Assembly: GCA_900199655.1 (NCBI GenBank)
Contig: FZRE01000020.1
Location: forward strand, 1 to 63,005
DNA: 63,005 nucleotides
Direction: 5' to 3'
Source of the DNA: Prevotellaceae bacterium KH2P17
GTDB lineage: Bacteria; Bacteroidota; Bacteroidia; Bacteroidales; Bacteroidaceae
Shown piece after piece: positions 52,888-60,934 of the stretch. Under the pieces are notes generated by a model. The model saw only the letters and a list, made by a program, of their open reading frames with translations, did no database searches and was not told the DNA's origin. Both the position numbers and the translations under genes were made by a program. The first letter of the stretch is position 1; every line of letters begins with the position of its first letter.

Positions 52888-53865
52888 ATGAAAAATGTCA
52901 CTGTCAGGATATTAACCCACAGTGAAGAGTTGCCTGAAATGCACTGCAACAACTTCTTCCACAGTACAGAGCTCTTTTATATTTCAGAAAAGACCCCTGG
53001 TATTAAGCCATTCATGGCTGTTGCCGAAGATGAAAGCGGCCAGGTTGTTGCCCACATGCTGGCCACTATCCGTACCCGTGGCTCGTGGTTGCCTCCCTAT
53101 TTATACACACACGGCCGCATCTACGGAGAAGGGGAATACGAAGACGAGGCCGACAAGGAAGAAATCTTTGGCTTGATGCTAAAAACCGTCACCCGGAAGT
53201 TTAAGCGACGGCTTTGCCTATACACCGAATTCAGCGATATCTCACAGAAGATGTTCGGCTATAGGCTGTTCAGAAGCTACGGCTATTTTCCAGTTCATTG
53301 GCAGGAGATACACAATTCACTTCATTCAAAGACTCCCGAAGAGCGTATAACTGACAAGATGCGGCAGCGCATTCAGAAGTCGTACGATGCCGGTGTAGTG
53401 ACCCGAGAGGTGAAAGACAAGGATGAAGTGCATGCCTTTTACAAACTCCTGAACGGCTTCTACCGGATGAAACCCCGCCGTTTTATCCCTCCCGAGGATC
53501 AATTCAACGAACTGGACGAAAGCAATAATGCCAAGATCTTCATCACCGAATACAAGAACAAGATTATCGGAGGCTGTGCTTGCGTTTACAGTGAAGGCAA
53601 TGCCTATCTTTGGTATCTGGCCTCAAAGCGAAAGAGCTTTCCTGCTTTGCATCCCAACATGATGACCGTTTGGCAAGCCATTACTTATGCCCACCAGCAC
53701 AACTATGCCCACATTTTTTTCCTGGATGTAGGCTTACCGTTCAAGAAAAATCCTTTCCGCGAATTTATTCTCAGCTTTGGAGGCAAGCCGGTTGCCAAAT
53801 ACAGATGGTTCCGCTTCTCTATTCCGTGGATTAACAAGTTGCTCTCGTGGTGGTATTCTGAATAG
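52888..53865 (+). CDS. GNAT-fold acyltransferase-like protein
   Basis: 325 residues from the ATG at 52888; the longer frame is hydrophobic noise containing the promoter. N-terminal half has a GNAT-like pattern (NVTVRILTHSEELPEMHCNN) and the centre a FemAB-like region (YKLLNGFYRMKPRRFIPPED; AYLWYLASKRKS). Family is acyltransferase-like; acceptor unknown. Its 3' end overlaps the convergent glycerate kinase by 35 bp. Confidence 0.78.
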   Translation: MKNVTVRILTHSEELPEMHCNNFFHSTELFYISEKTPGIKPFMAVAEDESGQVVAHMLATIRTRGSWLPPYLYTHGRIYGEGEYEDEADKEEIFGLMLKTVTRKFKRRLCLYTEFSDISQKMFGYRLFRSYGYFPVHWQEIHNSLHSKTPEERITDKMRQRIQKSYDAGVVTREVKDKDEVHAFYKLLNGFYRMKPRRFIPPEDQFNELDESNNAKIFITEYKNKIIGGCACVYSEGNAYLWYLASKRKSFPALHPNMMTVWQAITYAHQHNYAHIFFLDVGLPFKKNPFREFILSFGGKPVAKYRWFRFSIPWINKLLSWWYSE

Positions 53866-54925
53866 TCAGGCAGATGTTTTGCTTAGCAGTTGCAGGCTTG
53901 AGGGCTTCTGCCAATGAAATGCTTTCTGGGTTTATACAGCTCACTTTTGCAAATCCGGCATCCAGTAGTTCATCTCTGCTTGTTATCCTGCCGGCTATCA
54001 ACCAACACGGAACACCCGCTTTCTGTGCGTGACGAAGTATAACAACGGGAAGTTTGCCCATCAATGTCTGTCTGTCCGAACTGCCTTCGCCGGTAATGAC
54101 GGCGTCGGCATCCTTAATCAACGCATCAAATCCCAACCAATCCAGCAGCAACTCCGCGCCCGATTGCATCTTGGCATCCATGTATTGCATAAAGCCATAG
54201 CCCAGTCCACCAGCTGCTCCGGCGCCTGGCAAGCACGAGCGGTCGTACCCAAAGTGCTTTTTCGACATTTCTGCAAACGTCTTTGCTCTCCTGTCCAATA
54301 TCGGTATCATTTCCTCCGTAGCACCTTTCTGAGGTCCAAAGACAGTTGCAGCACCTTGAGGACCAGTCAAAGGATTGTCAACATCCGATGCCAATACGAT
54401 GTTTACAGGCTCTTTCATCAAGTATCGCCAACCCTCTTCCCAAGTCGATAAAGGCTTGCCGGCCAGCCTCTGTGCAGCATCCATCATCCCTTTTAGCATC
54501 CCGATGCCGCAATCGCTGGTGCCACTGCCGCCCAATCCGATGATGAGATGCGTGCAGCTCCGTGTCATGGCATCGGCCACCAGCTCACCCACACCATAGC
54601 TTGTAGCAACAAGCGGATTGCGGTTTTCAGGCTCTATCAGCGACAGTCCGCATGCCTCGGCAACCTCTATGATGGCCGTTTTGTCCTTGACGGCATAGTT
54701 GGCGGTTATCCGTCTCATCATGGGGTCGTGCACACAACATTGTACCGTCTCCGCCTGCAGTGCCTGCGAGAAAGCCTGCAACATGCCTTCGCCGCCGTCA
54801 GAGACTGTCAGCTTCACCACTTCCGCATGCCTGTCGGCCACCGATATGCCACGTGCGGCAGCTTCAGCCGCTTCGGCAGAGCTGATGCACCCCTTGAAAC
54901 TATCTATTGCCAGTACATACTTCAT
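53831..54925 (-). CDS. Glycerate kinase (GlxK/GarK type)
   Basis: 364 residues. N-terminal IDSFKGCISSAEAAEAAARG, GLGGSGTSDCGIG, GPQGAATVFGPQKGA and LPGAGAAGGLGYG match the bacterial type I glycerate kinase family, which phosphorylates glycerate to 2- or 3-phosphoglycerate. The last 35 bp overlap the end of the GNAT gene on the other strand. It is divergent from the TonB receptor. Confidence 0.93.
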   Translation of the reverse strand: MKYVLAIDSFKGCISSAEAAEAAARGISVADRHAEVVKLTVSDGGEGMLQAFSQALQAETVQCCVHDPMMRRITANYAVKDKTAIIEVAEACGLSLIEPENRNPLVATSYGVGELVADAMTRSCTHLIIGLGGSGTSDCGIGMLKGMMDAAQRLAGKPLSTWEEGWRYLMKEPVNIVLASDVDNPLTGPQGAATVFGPQKGATEEMIPILDRRAKTFAEMSKKHFGYDRSCLPGAGAAGGLGYGFMQYMDAKMQSGAELLLDWLGFDALIKDADAVITGEGSSDRQTLMGKLPVVILRHAQKAGVPCWLIAGRITSRDELLDAGFAKVSCINPESISLAEALKPATAKQNICLTIQNTTTRATC

Positions 54926-54959
54926 ACAATAATAACGGCAAATATGCGTTTGATTGTAT

Positions 54960-57344
54960 ATGAAACAGAAATTATTCCTTTTCTATATACTGCTTGCCGC
55001 GGCCGTTTTACGGGGCAACGCCCAGTCTTTCACCCTGCAGGGGCGCGTTACCGACGACAAGATGAACCCCGTAGAGCTGGCTACCGTATCGTGTCTGGCA
55101 CAGGGCAAGGCCACCATGACGTCGTTGAAAGGCGAATTCAGCATGCAACTTCACAGTGCCGACTCCGTTGTCATCAAGTTTTCGATGATAGGATACCGCA
55201 CCAAAACCCGCGTCCTGCGCCGTCCCAAGGGCAAGCAGACGCTGCAAGTAGTTCTTTATGACGAAAGCACCACCCTGAACGAAGTGCAGGTAAAGGGCCA
55301 GCGCATACAGTCGGGACAAACGCAGGAACTGAACAAGGAGGACCTTACCCTGGCTCCTACCGTTTCGGGCAACGGCGTAGAGGAGCTCATCCAGAGCCAG
55401 GCCGGCGTTTCTACTCACAGCGAGTTGACCTCGCAGTACAACGTGCGCGGTGGCTCTTTCGATGAAAACAGCGTCTACATCAACGGCGTAGAGGTTTACC
55501 GACCTTTCCTGGTAAGGTCCGGACAGCAGGAAGGGCTCTCGGTCATCAACCCCGACATGGTTGAGCGTATCGGCTTCTCGACAGGCGGATTTGAAGCCAA
55601 GTACGGCGACAAGATGTCGTCGGCACTCGACATTCTGTACAAACGGCCGGAGCGGTTTGAGGCCAAGGTGGCCGCATCTCTGTTGGGTGCAAGCGCTTAC
55701 GTGGGGCTTGCCAACAAGAAATTCTCCTGGATTAACGGCATCAGATATAAAACCACCAAGTACCTGTTAGGCTCTTTGGAAACCAACGGAGAGTACAATC
55801 CCAATTTCCTGGACTACCAGACATACCTTAGCTATACACCCAACAAGCGGTGGCAGATAGACTTTATAGGCAATGTTTCCGACAATCACTTCAACTTCCA
55901 ACCAAAGGACAGGGAGACATCATTCGGCACCTTGAATGACGTAAAAGACTTCCGCGTCTATTTCGACGGACAGGAAAAAGACCTCTTCAGAACCTATTTC
56001 GGCACGCTGAGCTTCAAGTTCAACTTCTCGCCGCTCACATCAGTAACCCTTTTGGGTTCTGCTTTCTCTACAAAGGAACAGGAGAAATACGACATCCAGG
56101 GACAATACTGGCTTACGCAGACCGAGACCAGCGAGAATCTGGGCGTGGGCACGTACTTTGAACACGCCCGGAACTACCTCAAGGCCCATGTAGAAAGCGT
56201 CAAGCTCATGCTGCAGCACAAGACGCGCAAGCATGCCTTTGAAGGTGCCTTTACCTACAAACGTGAACACATAGAGGAGAACTCGACCGAATACGAGATG
56301 CGAGACTCGGCCGGATACAACATTCCGCACACGGGCAAAGACCTCTACATGATATACTCCCTGCGTGCCCGCAACACGCTCGACGCCAACCGCATGGAGG
56401 CCTACTTGCAGGACACGTGGCGCTTTACATCGGGACCAGACTCCCTGCCCACGCTCTACACGCTCAACTACGGCGTCAGGTTTTCGCACTGGAATTTCAA
56501 TGGAGAGAGCATCGTCTCGCCCCGTCTCGCCATAGGCATTATCCCCTCTTTCAACCAGAACCTAACTTTCCGCTTGGCAACGGGACTGTATTACCAGGCT
56601 CCTTTCTTCAAGGAGCTGCGTGATACCACTACAGCCAACGGCGTGACTACGGCCCGGCTGAACCGGAAAATACGCAGTCAGCGCTCCATCCACTTCATTG
56701 CGGGCGTCGACTACCGGTTCAGCATGCTCGGCAGGCCGTTCAAGTTTACGGCCGAGGCCTATTACAAGGCGCTGCAGAACCTGATACCCTACTCCGTGAA
56801 CAATGTCAAGACAATCTATTACGGCGACAATAAGAGCAGCGGACACGCCGTAGGTGTGGACATGAAACTGTACGGAGAGTTTGTGCCCGGAGCCGATTCG
56901 TGGCTGTCGTTTTCATGGATGAACACCCGCATGCGGCTCAACGGCAGGAGCATCCCGCTGCCAACCGACCAGCGTTACAGCGTGAACCTCTTCTTCACCG
57001 ATTACTTTCCCGGTACCACAAGGTGGAAGATGTCGCTGCGACTGGCTTTCGCCGACGGTCTTCCCTTCTCGGCTCCGCACCGCGAACTGGAGCGTAACAG
57101 CTTCCGTGCGCCGGCCTACAAGCGTGCCGACATTGGCATGAGCTACCGCTTGCTGAACAATGAAGACCGCCATTCGGGCAGCATCTTCAGGAATATATGG
57201 CTGGGTGTAGACTGTCTCAACCTGTTGGGCGTTAACAACGTGAACAGCTATTACTGGATTACCGATGTAACCAGCCAGCAGTATGCCGTGCCCAACTATC
57301 TGACGGGCCGCCTGTTCAACGCCCGCGTTCAGCTGGAATTCTGA
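54960..57344 (+). CDS. TonB-dependent outer-membrane receptor with CarboxypepD-like N-domain
   Basis: 794 residues from the ATG at 54960. Signal peptide (LFLFYILLAAAVLRGNAQ), a carboxypeptidase-regulatory-like domain (SFTLQGRVTDDKMNPVELAT), a plug domain (VSTHSELTSQYNVRGGSFDEN) and a 22-strand beta-barrel ending RLFNARVQLEF (terminal Phe). No susD gene adjoins it, so it is not a SUS locus; the ligand may be a siderophore, cobalamin or peptide. Confidence 0.92.
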   Translation: MKQKLFLFYILLAAAVLRGNAQSFTLQGRVTDDKMNPVELATVSCLAQGKATMTSLKGEFSMQLHSADSVVIKFSMIGYRTKTRVLRRPKGKQTLQVVLYDESTTLNEVQVKGQRIQSGQTQELNKEDLTLAPTVSGNGVEELIQSQAGVSTHSELTSQYNVRGGSFDENSVYINGVEVYRPFLVRSGQQEGLSVINPDMVERIGFSTGGFEAKYGDKMSSALDILYKRPERFEAKVAASLLGASAYVGLANKKFSWINGIRYKTTKYLLGSLETNGEYNPNFLDYQTYLSYTPNKRWQIDFIGNVSDNHFNFQPKDRETSFGTLNDVKDFRVYFDGQEKDLFRTYFGTLSFKFNFSPLTSVTLLGSAFSTKEQEKYDIQGQYWLTQTETSENLGVGTYFEHARNYLKAHVESVKLMLQHKTRKHAFEGAFTYKREHIEENSTEYEMRDSAGYNIPHTGKDLYMIYSLRARNTLDANRMEAYLQDTWRFTSGPDSLPTLYTLNYGVRFSHWNFNGESIVSPRLAIGIIPSFNQNLTFRLATGLYYQAPFFKELRDTTTANGVTTARLNRKIRSQRSIHFIAGVDYRFSMLGRPFKFTAEAYYKALQNLIPYSVNNVKTIYYGDNKSSGHAVGVDMKLYGEFVPGADSWLSFSWMNTRMRLNGRSIPLPTDQRYSVNLFFTDYFPGTTRWKMSLRLAFADGLPFSAPHRELERNSFRAPAYKRADIGMSYRLLNNEDRHSGSIFRNIWLGVDCLNLLGVNNVNSYYWITDVTSQQYAVPNYLTGRLFNARVQLEF

Positions 57345-57384
57345 CCTTGAAACCATCTTTTCCGGGTGCCGGATGATGCGGACA

Positions 57385-57456
57385 TGAACTTTCGACAAGT
57401 GTCAAATTCATGTGCGACACTTGTCAAACGATCGTGCGACACTTGTCGAAAGTTCG
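57385..57456 (+). repeat. Triple-box 22-bp-phased palindromic repeat, copy F
   Basis: TGAACTTTC, box GACAAGTGTC (57394), spacer AAATTCATGTGC, box GACACTTGTC (57416), spacer AAACGATCGTGC, box GACACTTGTC (57438), GAAAGTTCG. Followed by CGAAGCATAGCTTC, matching copy A. Confidence 0.92.
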
Positions 57457-57638
57457 CGAAGCATAGCTTCAAGCCTCTGTTTCGAGGCTGAACGGAAACA
57501 GAGCCCAGCCTGCTCAAACGGCTGCCAGCCACAGGTTACGTTCTGCCTTATTGCAAGTGCCATTGCACAATCCTATTGCAAGTGTGCCGTTTTTACATTA
57601 TTTTTATTCCCCAATTCCTGTTTCTCGTTTTTTATTCG

Positions 57639-57646
57639 TACATTTG
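57639..57646 (+). promoter_or_regulatory. mmd operon promoter -7 element
   Basis: TACATTTG, 35 bp before the ATG at 57682. Confidence 0.65.
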
Positions 57647-57681
57647 CACCGTTTAATTCGGAACGAAAATAGTATTATATT

Positions 57682-59247
57682 ATGAGTAAACAAGTTGAGA
57701 AAATTAAAGAGCTGATTGCAAAACGCGAACAGGCACGCCTCGGAGGTGGTCAAAAAGCCATTGACAAACAGCACGAACGTGGAAAATACACGGCCCGCGA
57801 ACGCATCGAAATGTTAGTAGACGAGGGTTCATTCGAAGAGTATGACATGTTCAAGCTCCACCGTTGCCACAACTTCGGCATGGAGAAGAAGCAGTACTTG
57901 GGCGACGGCGTGGTAGCCGGCAGTGCAACCATCGACGGCCGCCTGGTATATGTCTACGCACAGGACTTCACCGTCAACGGCGGCTCTCTCTCCGAAACGA
58001 TGGCTCAAAAGATATGCAAGATTATGGACATGGCCATGACCATGGGCGCTCCTGTTATCTGCATGAACGACTCTGGAGGCGCCCGCATCCAGGAAGGCAT
58101 ATCGGCTCTGGCCGGCTACGGTGAAATCTTTGAGCGCAATATCCTTGCCTCGGGCGTCATTCCGCAGATTTCGGCCATCATGGGTCCTTGTGCCGGCGGC
58201 GCTGTTTACTCCCCTGCCCTGACCGACTTCATCGTCATGACCGAGGGCACTTCGTACATGTTCCTCACCGGCCCCAAGGTTGTAAAGACCGTGACGGGCG
58301 AGGATATAGACGCCGAACATCTGGGCGGTGCCAGCGTGCACGCCAGCAAGAGCGGCGTAACGACCTTTACGGCCAAGACCGAAGAGGACTGCATGGCACT
58401 TATCAAGAAGCTGTTGTCTTACATTCCTTCCAACAACATGGAAGAAGCTCCGCGCACCGAGTGCAACGACCCCATAGACCGTAAGGAGGACTTGCTGAAC
58501 GAAATCATCCCCGAAGACCCCAACCAGGCTTACGACATGTACAAGGTCATTACGGCAGTAACCGACAACGGTGAGTTCTTTGAGGTTCAGCCCAAGTTTG
58601 CCAAGAACATCATTACAGGCTTCGCCCGCTTCAACGGACAGAGCGTAGGTATCGTGGCCAACCAGCCTTCGGCCTATGCAGGCGTGCTGGATGTGAACGC
58701 GTCGCGCAAGGGAGCACGCTTCGTGCGCTTCTGCGATGCCTTCAACATCCCCATCGTGTCGCTGGTCGACGTTCCCGGTTTCCTTCCCGGAACGGGTCAG
58801 GAGTACAATGCCGTTATCCTGCATGGCGCCCAGCTGCTCTATGCTTACGGCGAGGCCACCGTTCCAAAGATTACCATCACGCTGCGCAAGAGCTATGGCG
58901 GCTCTCACATCGTTATGGGCTGCAAGCAATTGCGGGCCGACTTGAATTTTGCATGGCCCTCATCGGAGATTGCCGTTATGGGTGCCAGCGGCGCCGTAGC
59001 AGTGCTCTGTGCCCGCGATGCCAAGCAAGTAAAGGAAGAAGGCGGCGACGTCAACGCTTTCCTGGCAGAGAAGGAGGACGAATACACCGAAACTTTCGCC
59101 AATCCGTATCAAGCTGCACAGTTCGGCTATATTGACGATGTAATCGAGCCACGCAACACTCGCTTCCGCATTTGTCGCGGACTCGCCCAGCTTGCAACCA
59201 AGAAGCAGACGCTTCCGGCCAAAAAACATGGCTGCATGCCAATGTAA
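57682..59247 (+). CDS. mmdA: Methylmalonyl-CoA decarboxylase / acyl-CoA carboxyltransferase alpha subunit
   Basis: 521 residues of the carboxyltransferase family: ARERIEMLVDEGSFEEYD, two crotonase-like halves and acyl-CoA-binding motifs (NDSGGARIQEGI and IMGPCAGGAVYSPALTD; VPGFLPGTGQEY; ASGAVAVL). In propionate-forming Bacteroidales it decarboxylates methylmalonyl-CoA to propionyl-CoA, often coupled to Na+ export. The biotin carrier follows at 59464. A propionyl-CoA carboxylase role is the alternative, but no biotin carboxylase is present. Confidence 0.9.
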   Translation: MSKQVEKIKELIAKREQARLGGGQKAIDKQHERGKYTARERIEMLVDEGSFEEYDMFKLHRCHNFGMEKKQYLGDGVVAGSATIDGRLVYVYAQDFTVNGGSLSETMAQKICKIMDMAMTMGAPVICMNDSGGARIQEGISALAGYGEIFERNILASGVIPQISAIMGPCAGGAVYSPALTDFIVMTEGTSYMFLTGPKVVKTVTGEDIDAEHLGGASVHASKSGVTTFTAKTEEDCMALIKKLLSYIPSNNMEEAPRTECNDPIDRKEDLLNEIIPEDPNQAYDMYKVITAVTDNGEFFEVQPKFAKNIITGFARFNGQSVGIVANQPSAYAGVLDVNASRKGARFVRFCDAFNIPIVSLVDVPGFLPGTGQEYNAVILHGAQLLYAYGEATVPKITITLRKSYGGSHIVMGCKQLRADLNFAWPSSEIAVMGASGAVAVLCARDAKQVKEEGGDVNAFLAEKEDEYTETFANPYQAAQFGYIDDVIEPRNTRFRICRGLAQLATKKQTLPAKKHGCMPM

Positions 59248-59276
59248 CTTGTAACCTTCATCATCAACAATTGAAT

Positions 59277-59426
59277 ATGGACAAGAATGTATATGCAGCC
59301 ATCGCAATGGCGTTGTTCGAGTTTCAAGGCAACAACGTGCACGACAAGGAACCGGGAATAATCACCATTCGCCGGCGTGACAGCCTTTGGAATGCTAAGT
59401 TCTTAGGTGTAACACCTAAGCCGTAA
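59277..59426 (+). CDS. Small MmdE/OadG-tail-like subunit, 49 aa
   Basis: ATG at 59277, 29 bp after mmdA. NVYAAIAMALFEFQGN and IITIRRRDSLWNAKF resemble the cytosolic tail of OadG/MmdD (helix with IAxAL, then a short strand with a conserved Trp) and the separate epsilon subunit MmdE of Veillonella. No transmembrane helix exists. It probably attaches the biotin carrier to MmdA. Identification is by short-pattern similarity, so moderate. Confidence 0.6.
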   Translation: MDKNVYAAIAMALFEFQGNNVHDKEPGIITIRRRDSLWNAKFLGVTPKP

Positions 59427-59463
59427 TAAAGAAGAAAACAAGATAACAGTAACTTGAAAATTC

Positions 59464-59892
59464 ATGAAAGAATTCAAATATACTATTGATGGCAAAGAAT
59501 ATAAGGTAGCCATCGGAGAAATAGACGATAACAACGTAGCCGATGTAACCGTGAACGGCGAGAACTACAAGGTGCAGATGGAGCAAGAGACTGAAGCTGC
59601 AAAGGAGAAGGTTGTGCTCGGCAAGCCTGCCGCTGATACGCCAACGGAAGAAGCAACACCTGCTGCCAACGTGAACACTGCCAACGCCGTCAAGGCTCCC
59701 CTGCCGGGTACAATCACTGCCATCAACGTAGAAGTGGGCCAGGATGTGAAAGCCGGCGACACGCTTGTGGTGCTGGAAGCCATGAAGATGGCCAACAACA
59801 TTGAGGCAGAGAAGGACGGCAAGGTTACAGCCATCTGCGTGAAGCAGGGCCAGGCCGTAATGGAAGAAGACGCACTGGTTGTTATCGAATGA
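59464..59892 (+). CDS. Biotin carboxyl carrier protein of the decarboxylase complex
   Basis: 142 residues: an N-terminal beta segment, an Ala/Pro/Thr-rich linker (TPTEEATPAANVNTAN) and a biotinyl domain with EAMKMAN (biotinylated Lys near residue 105). It shuttles the carboxyl group for MmdA (MmdC/gamma role). Third gene of the mmd operon; a strong terminator follows, and no membrane beta subunit (OadB/MmdB) is present. Confidence 0.92.
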   Translation: MKEFKYTIDGKEYKVAIGEIDDNNVADVTVNGENYKVQMEQETEAAKEKVVLGKPAADTPTEEATPAANVNTANAVKAPLPGTITAINVEVGQDVKAGDTLVVLEAMKMANNIEAEKDGKVTAICVKQGQAVMEEDALVVIE

Positions 59893-59917
59893 TATACAAC
59901 GCATCAGTAACATGCAG

Positions 59918-59952
59918 AAAAGGAGGCCGCAGCAATGCTGGTCTCCTTTTTT
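59918..59952 (+). terminator. mmd operon terminator
   Basis: AAAAGGAG and CTCCTTTT pair around a loop containing a further GCC/GGT pairing, followed by TTTTTT. Confidence 0.85.
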
Positions 59953-60066
59953 CATAATCGAAACAATATGCCATCCAAAGCCCAAAGTAACTTTTAAAAT
60001 AAATGAATTAATGTTTGCTTTTGTTTGATTTGGAAGAAATTAGGACACAAATTCATTTTTTTTATG

Positions 60067-60074
60067 TACCTTTG
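60067..60074 (+). promoter_or_regulatory. Starch-synthase operon promoter -7 element
   Basis: TACCTTTG, 27 bp before the ATG at 60102. Confidence 0.65.
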
Positions 60075-60101
60075 CAGACTATACAAACCAAATAATTACG
60101 A

Positions 60102-60902
60102 ATGGCCAAGAAAATATTGTTCATCAACCAGGAGATAGCCCCCTACGTACCTGACTCTGAAATGTCAATTATGGGACGGGAACTTCCGCAAAAGGCGCAG
60201 GAGAACGGCTTCGAAATCCGTACTTTCATGCCCAAATGGGGTAATATAAACGAGCGCAGGGGACAGCTTCACGAAGTGATTCGCCTCTCCGGGATGAATC
60301 TTATCATCGACGATACGGACCATCCGCTGATTATCAAAGTGGCCTCCATTCCCACTTCTCACATCCAGGTGTATTTCATAGACAACGATGATTACTTCAT
60401 GAAGCGTGCCGCCATGACGGCCGACGAGACCGGTACGGAGTACACGGACAATGGAGAAAGAGCCATATTCTTTGCCCGCGGCGTGCTTGAAACCGTCAAG
60501 AAACTGAGGTGGACGCCAGACGTAATTCACTGCCAGGGCTGGATGGGAGCTGTTGTGCCATTCTACATTAAGACTGCCTATCATGATGAGCCGTCGTTTA
60601 CGAACTGCAAGGTTGTTACTTCTCTGTTCCATAACCAGCTCAAAACGAATTTAGGCGACAACTTCAAGCAATGCCTTGAATTCCGCGATGCAAAGCCCGG
60701 GATGCTGAAACCCTATAAAGATAAATTCGATTTCATGGAATTAGGCAAGTTTGCCATTGACTACTCAGACGGTGTTGTTGAAGCAGGAGCCGAGGTAAAT
60801 GCCGACTTGCTGGATTACGCCAAGGGCAAGCAGCTGCCTGTGTTGGATTATCCGGGCGAAGAGTATGCAGAGGCTTACAAAACATTCTATGAAGACCTGT
60901 AA
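60102..60902 (+). CDS. Glycogen/starch synthase, N-terminal GT5 domain only
   Basis: 266 residues corresponding to the N-terminal half of GlgA (GT5 Rossmann domain; KILFINQEIAPYVPDSEMS and VIHCQGWMGAVVPFYIKT). The C-terminal nucleotide-sugar domain is missing, though the gene is uninterrupted. Such half-size proteins are seen in Bacteroidota; activity would need a partner or differ from ADP-glucose-dependent synthesis. It leads an operon with a DUF4270 lipoprotein and a 42-aa protein. Confidence 0.85.
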   Translation: MAKKILFINQEIAPYVPDSEMSIMGRELPQKAQENGFEIRTFMPKWGNINERRGQLHEVIRLSGMNLIIDDTDHPLIIKVASIPTSHIQVYFIDNDDYFMKRAAMTADETGTEYTDNGERAIFFARGVLETVKKLRWTPDVIHCQGWMGAVVPFYIKTAYHDEPSFTNCKVVTSLFHNQLKTNLGDNFKQCLEFRDAKPGMLKPYKDKFDFMELGKFAIDYSDGVVEAGAEVNADLLDYAKGKQLPVLDYPGEEYAEAYKTFYEDL

Positions 60903-60934
60903 ACTTGAAATCATCTGTTGAATAGATTATTCTT

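Larger units (their letters stand above)
57345..57681. other. 337-bp intergenic region with repeat copy F
   Basis: Holds repeat copy F (57385-57456), a GAAGCATAGCTTC palindrome next to it, and the mmdA promoter (57639). No gene seen in the rest. Confidence 0.75.

Noticed and set aside
54954..57344. SusC/SusD polysaccharide utilisation locus
   Set aside because: The receptor has no SusD partner, no glycoside hydrolase and no anti-sigma/sigma pair next to it.
53000..57345. Prophage or integrated element in the 53-57 kb stretch
   Set aside because: No integrase, no tRNA-linked junction and ordinary chromosomal genes.
6002..57456. CRISPR array
   Set aside because: The dispersed copies have only three boxes and spacers recur between copies; no cas genes or leader are present.
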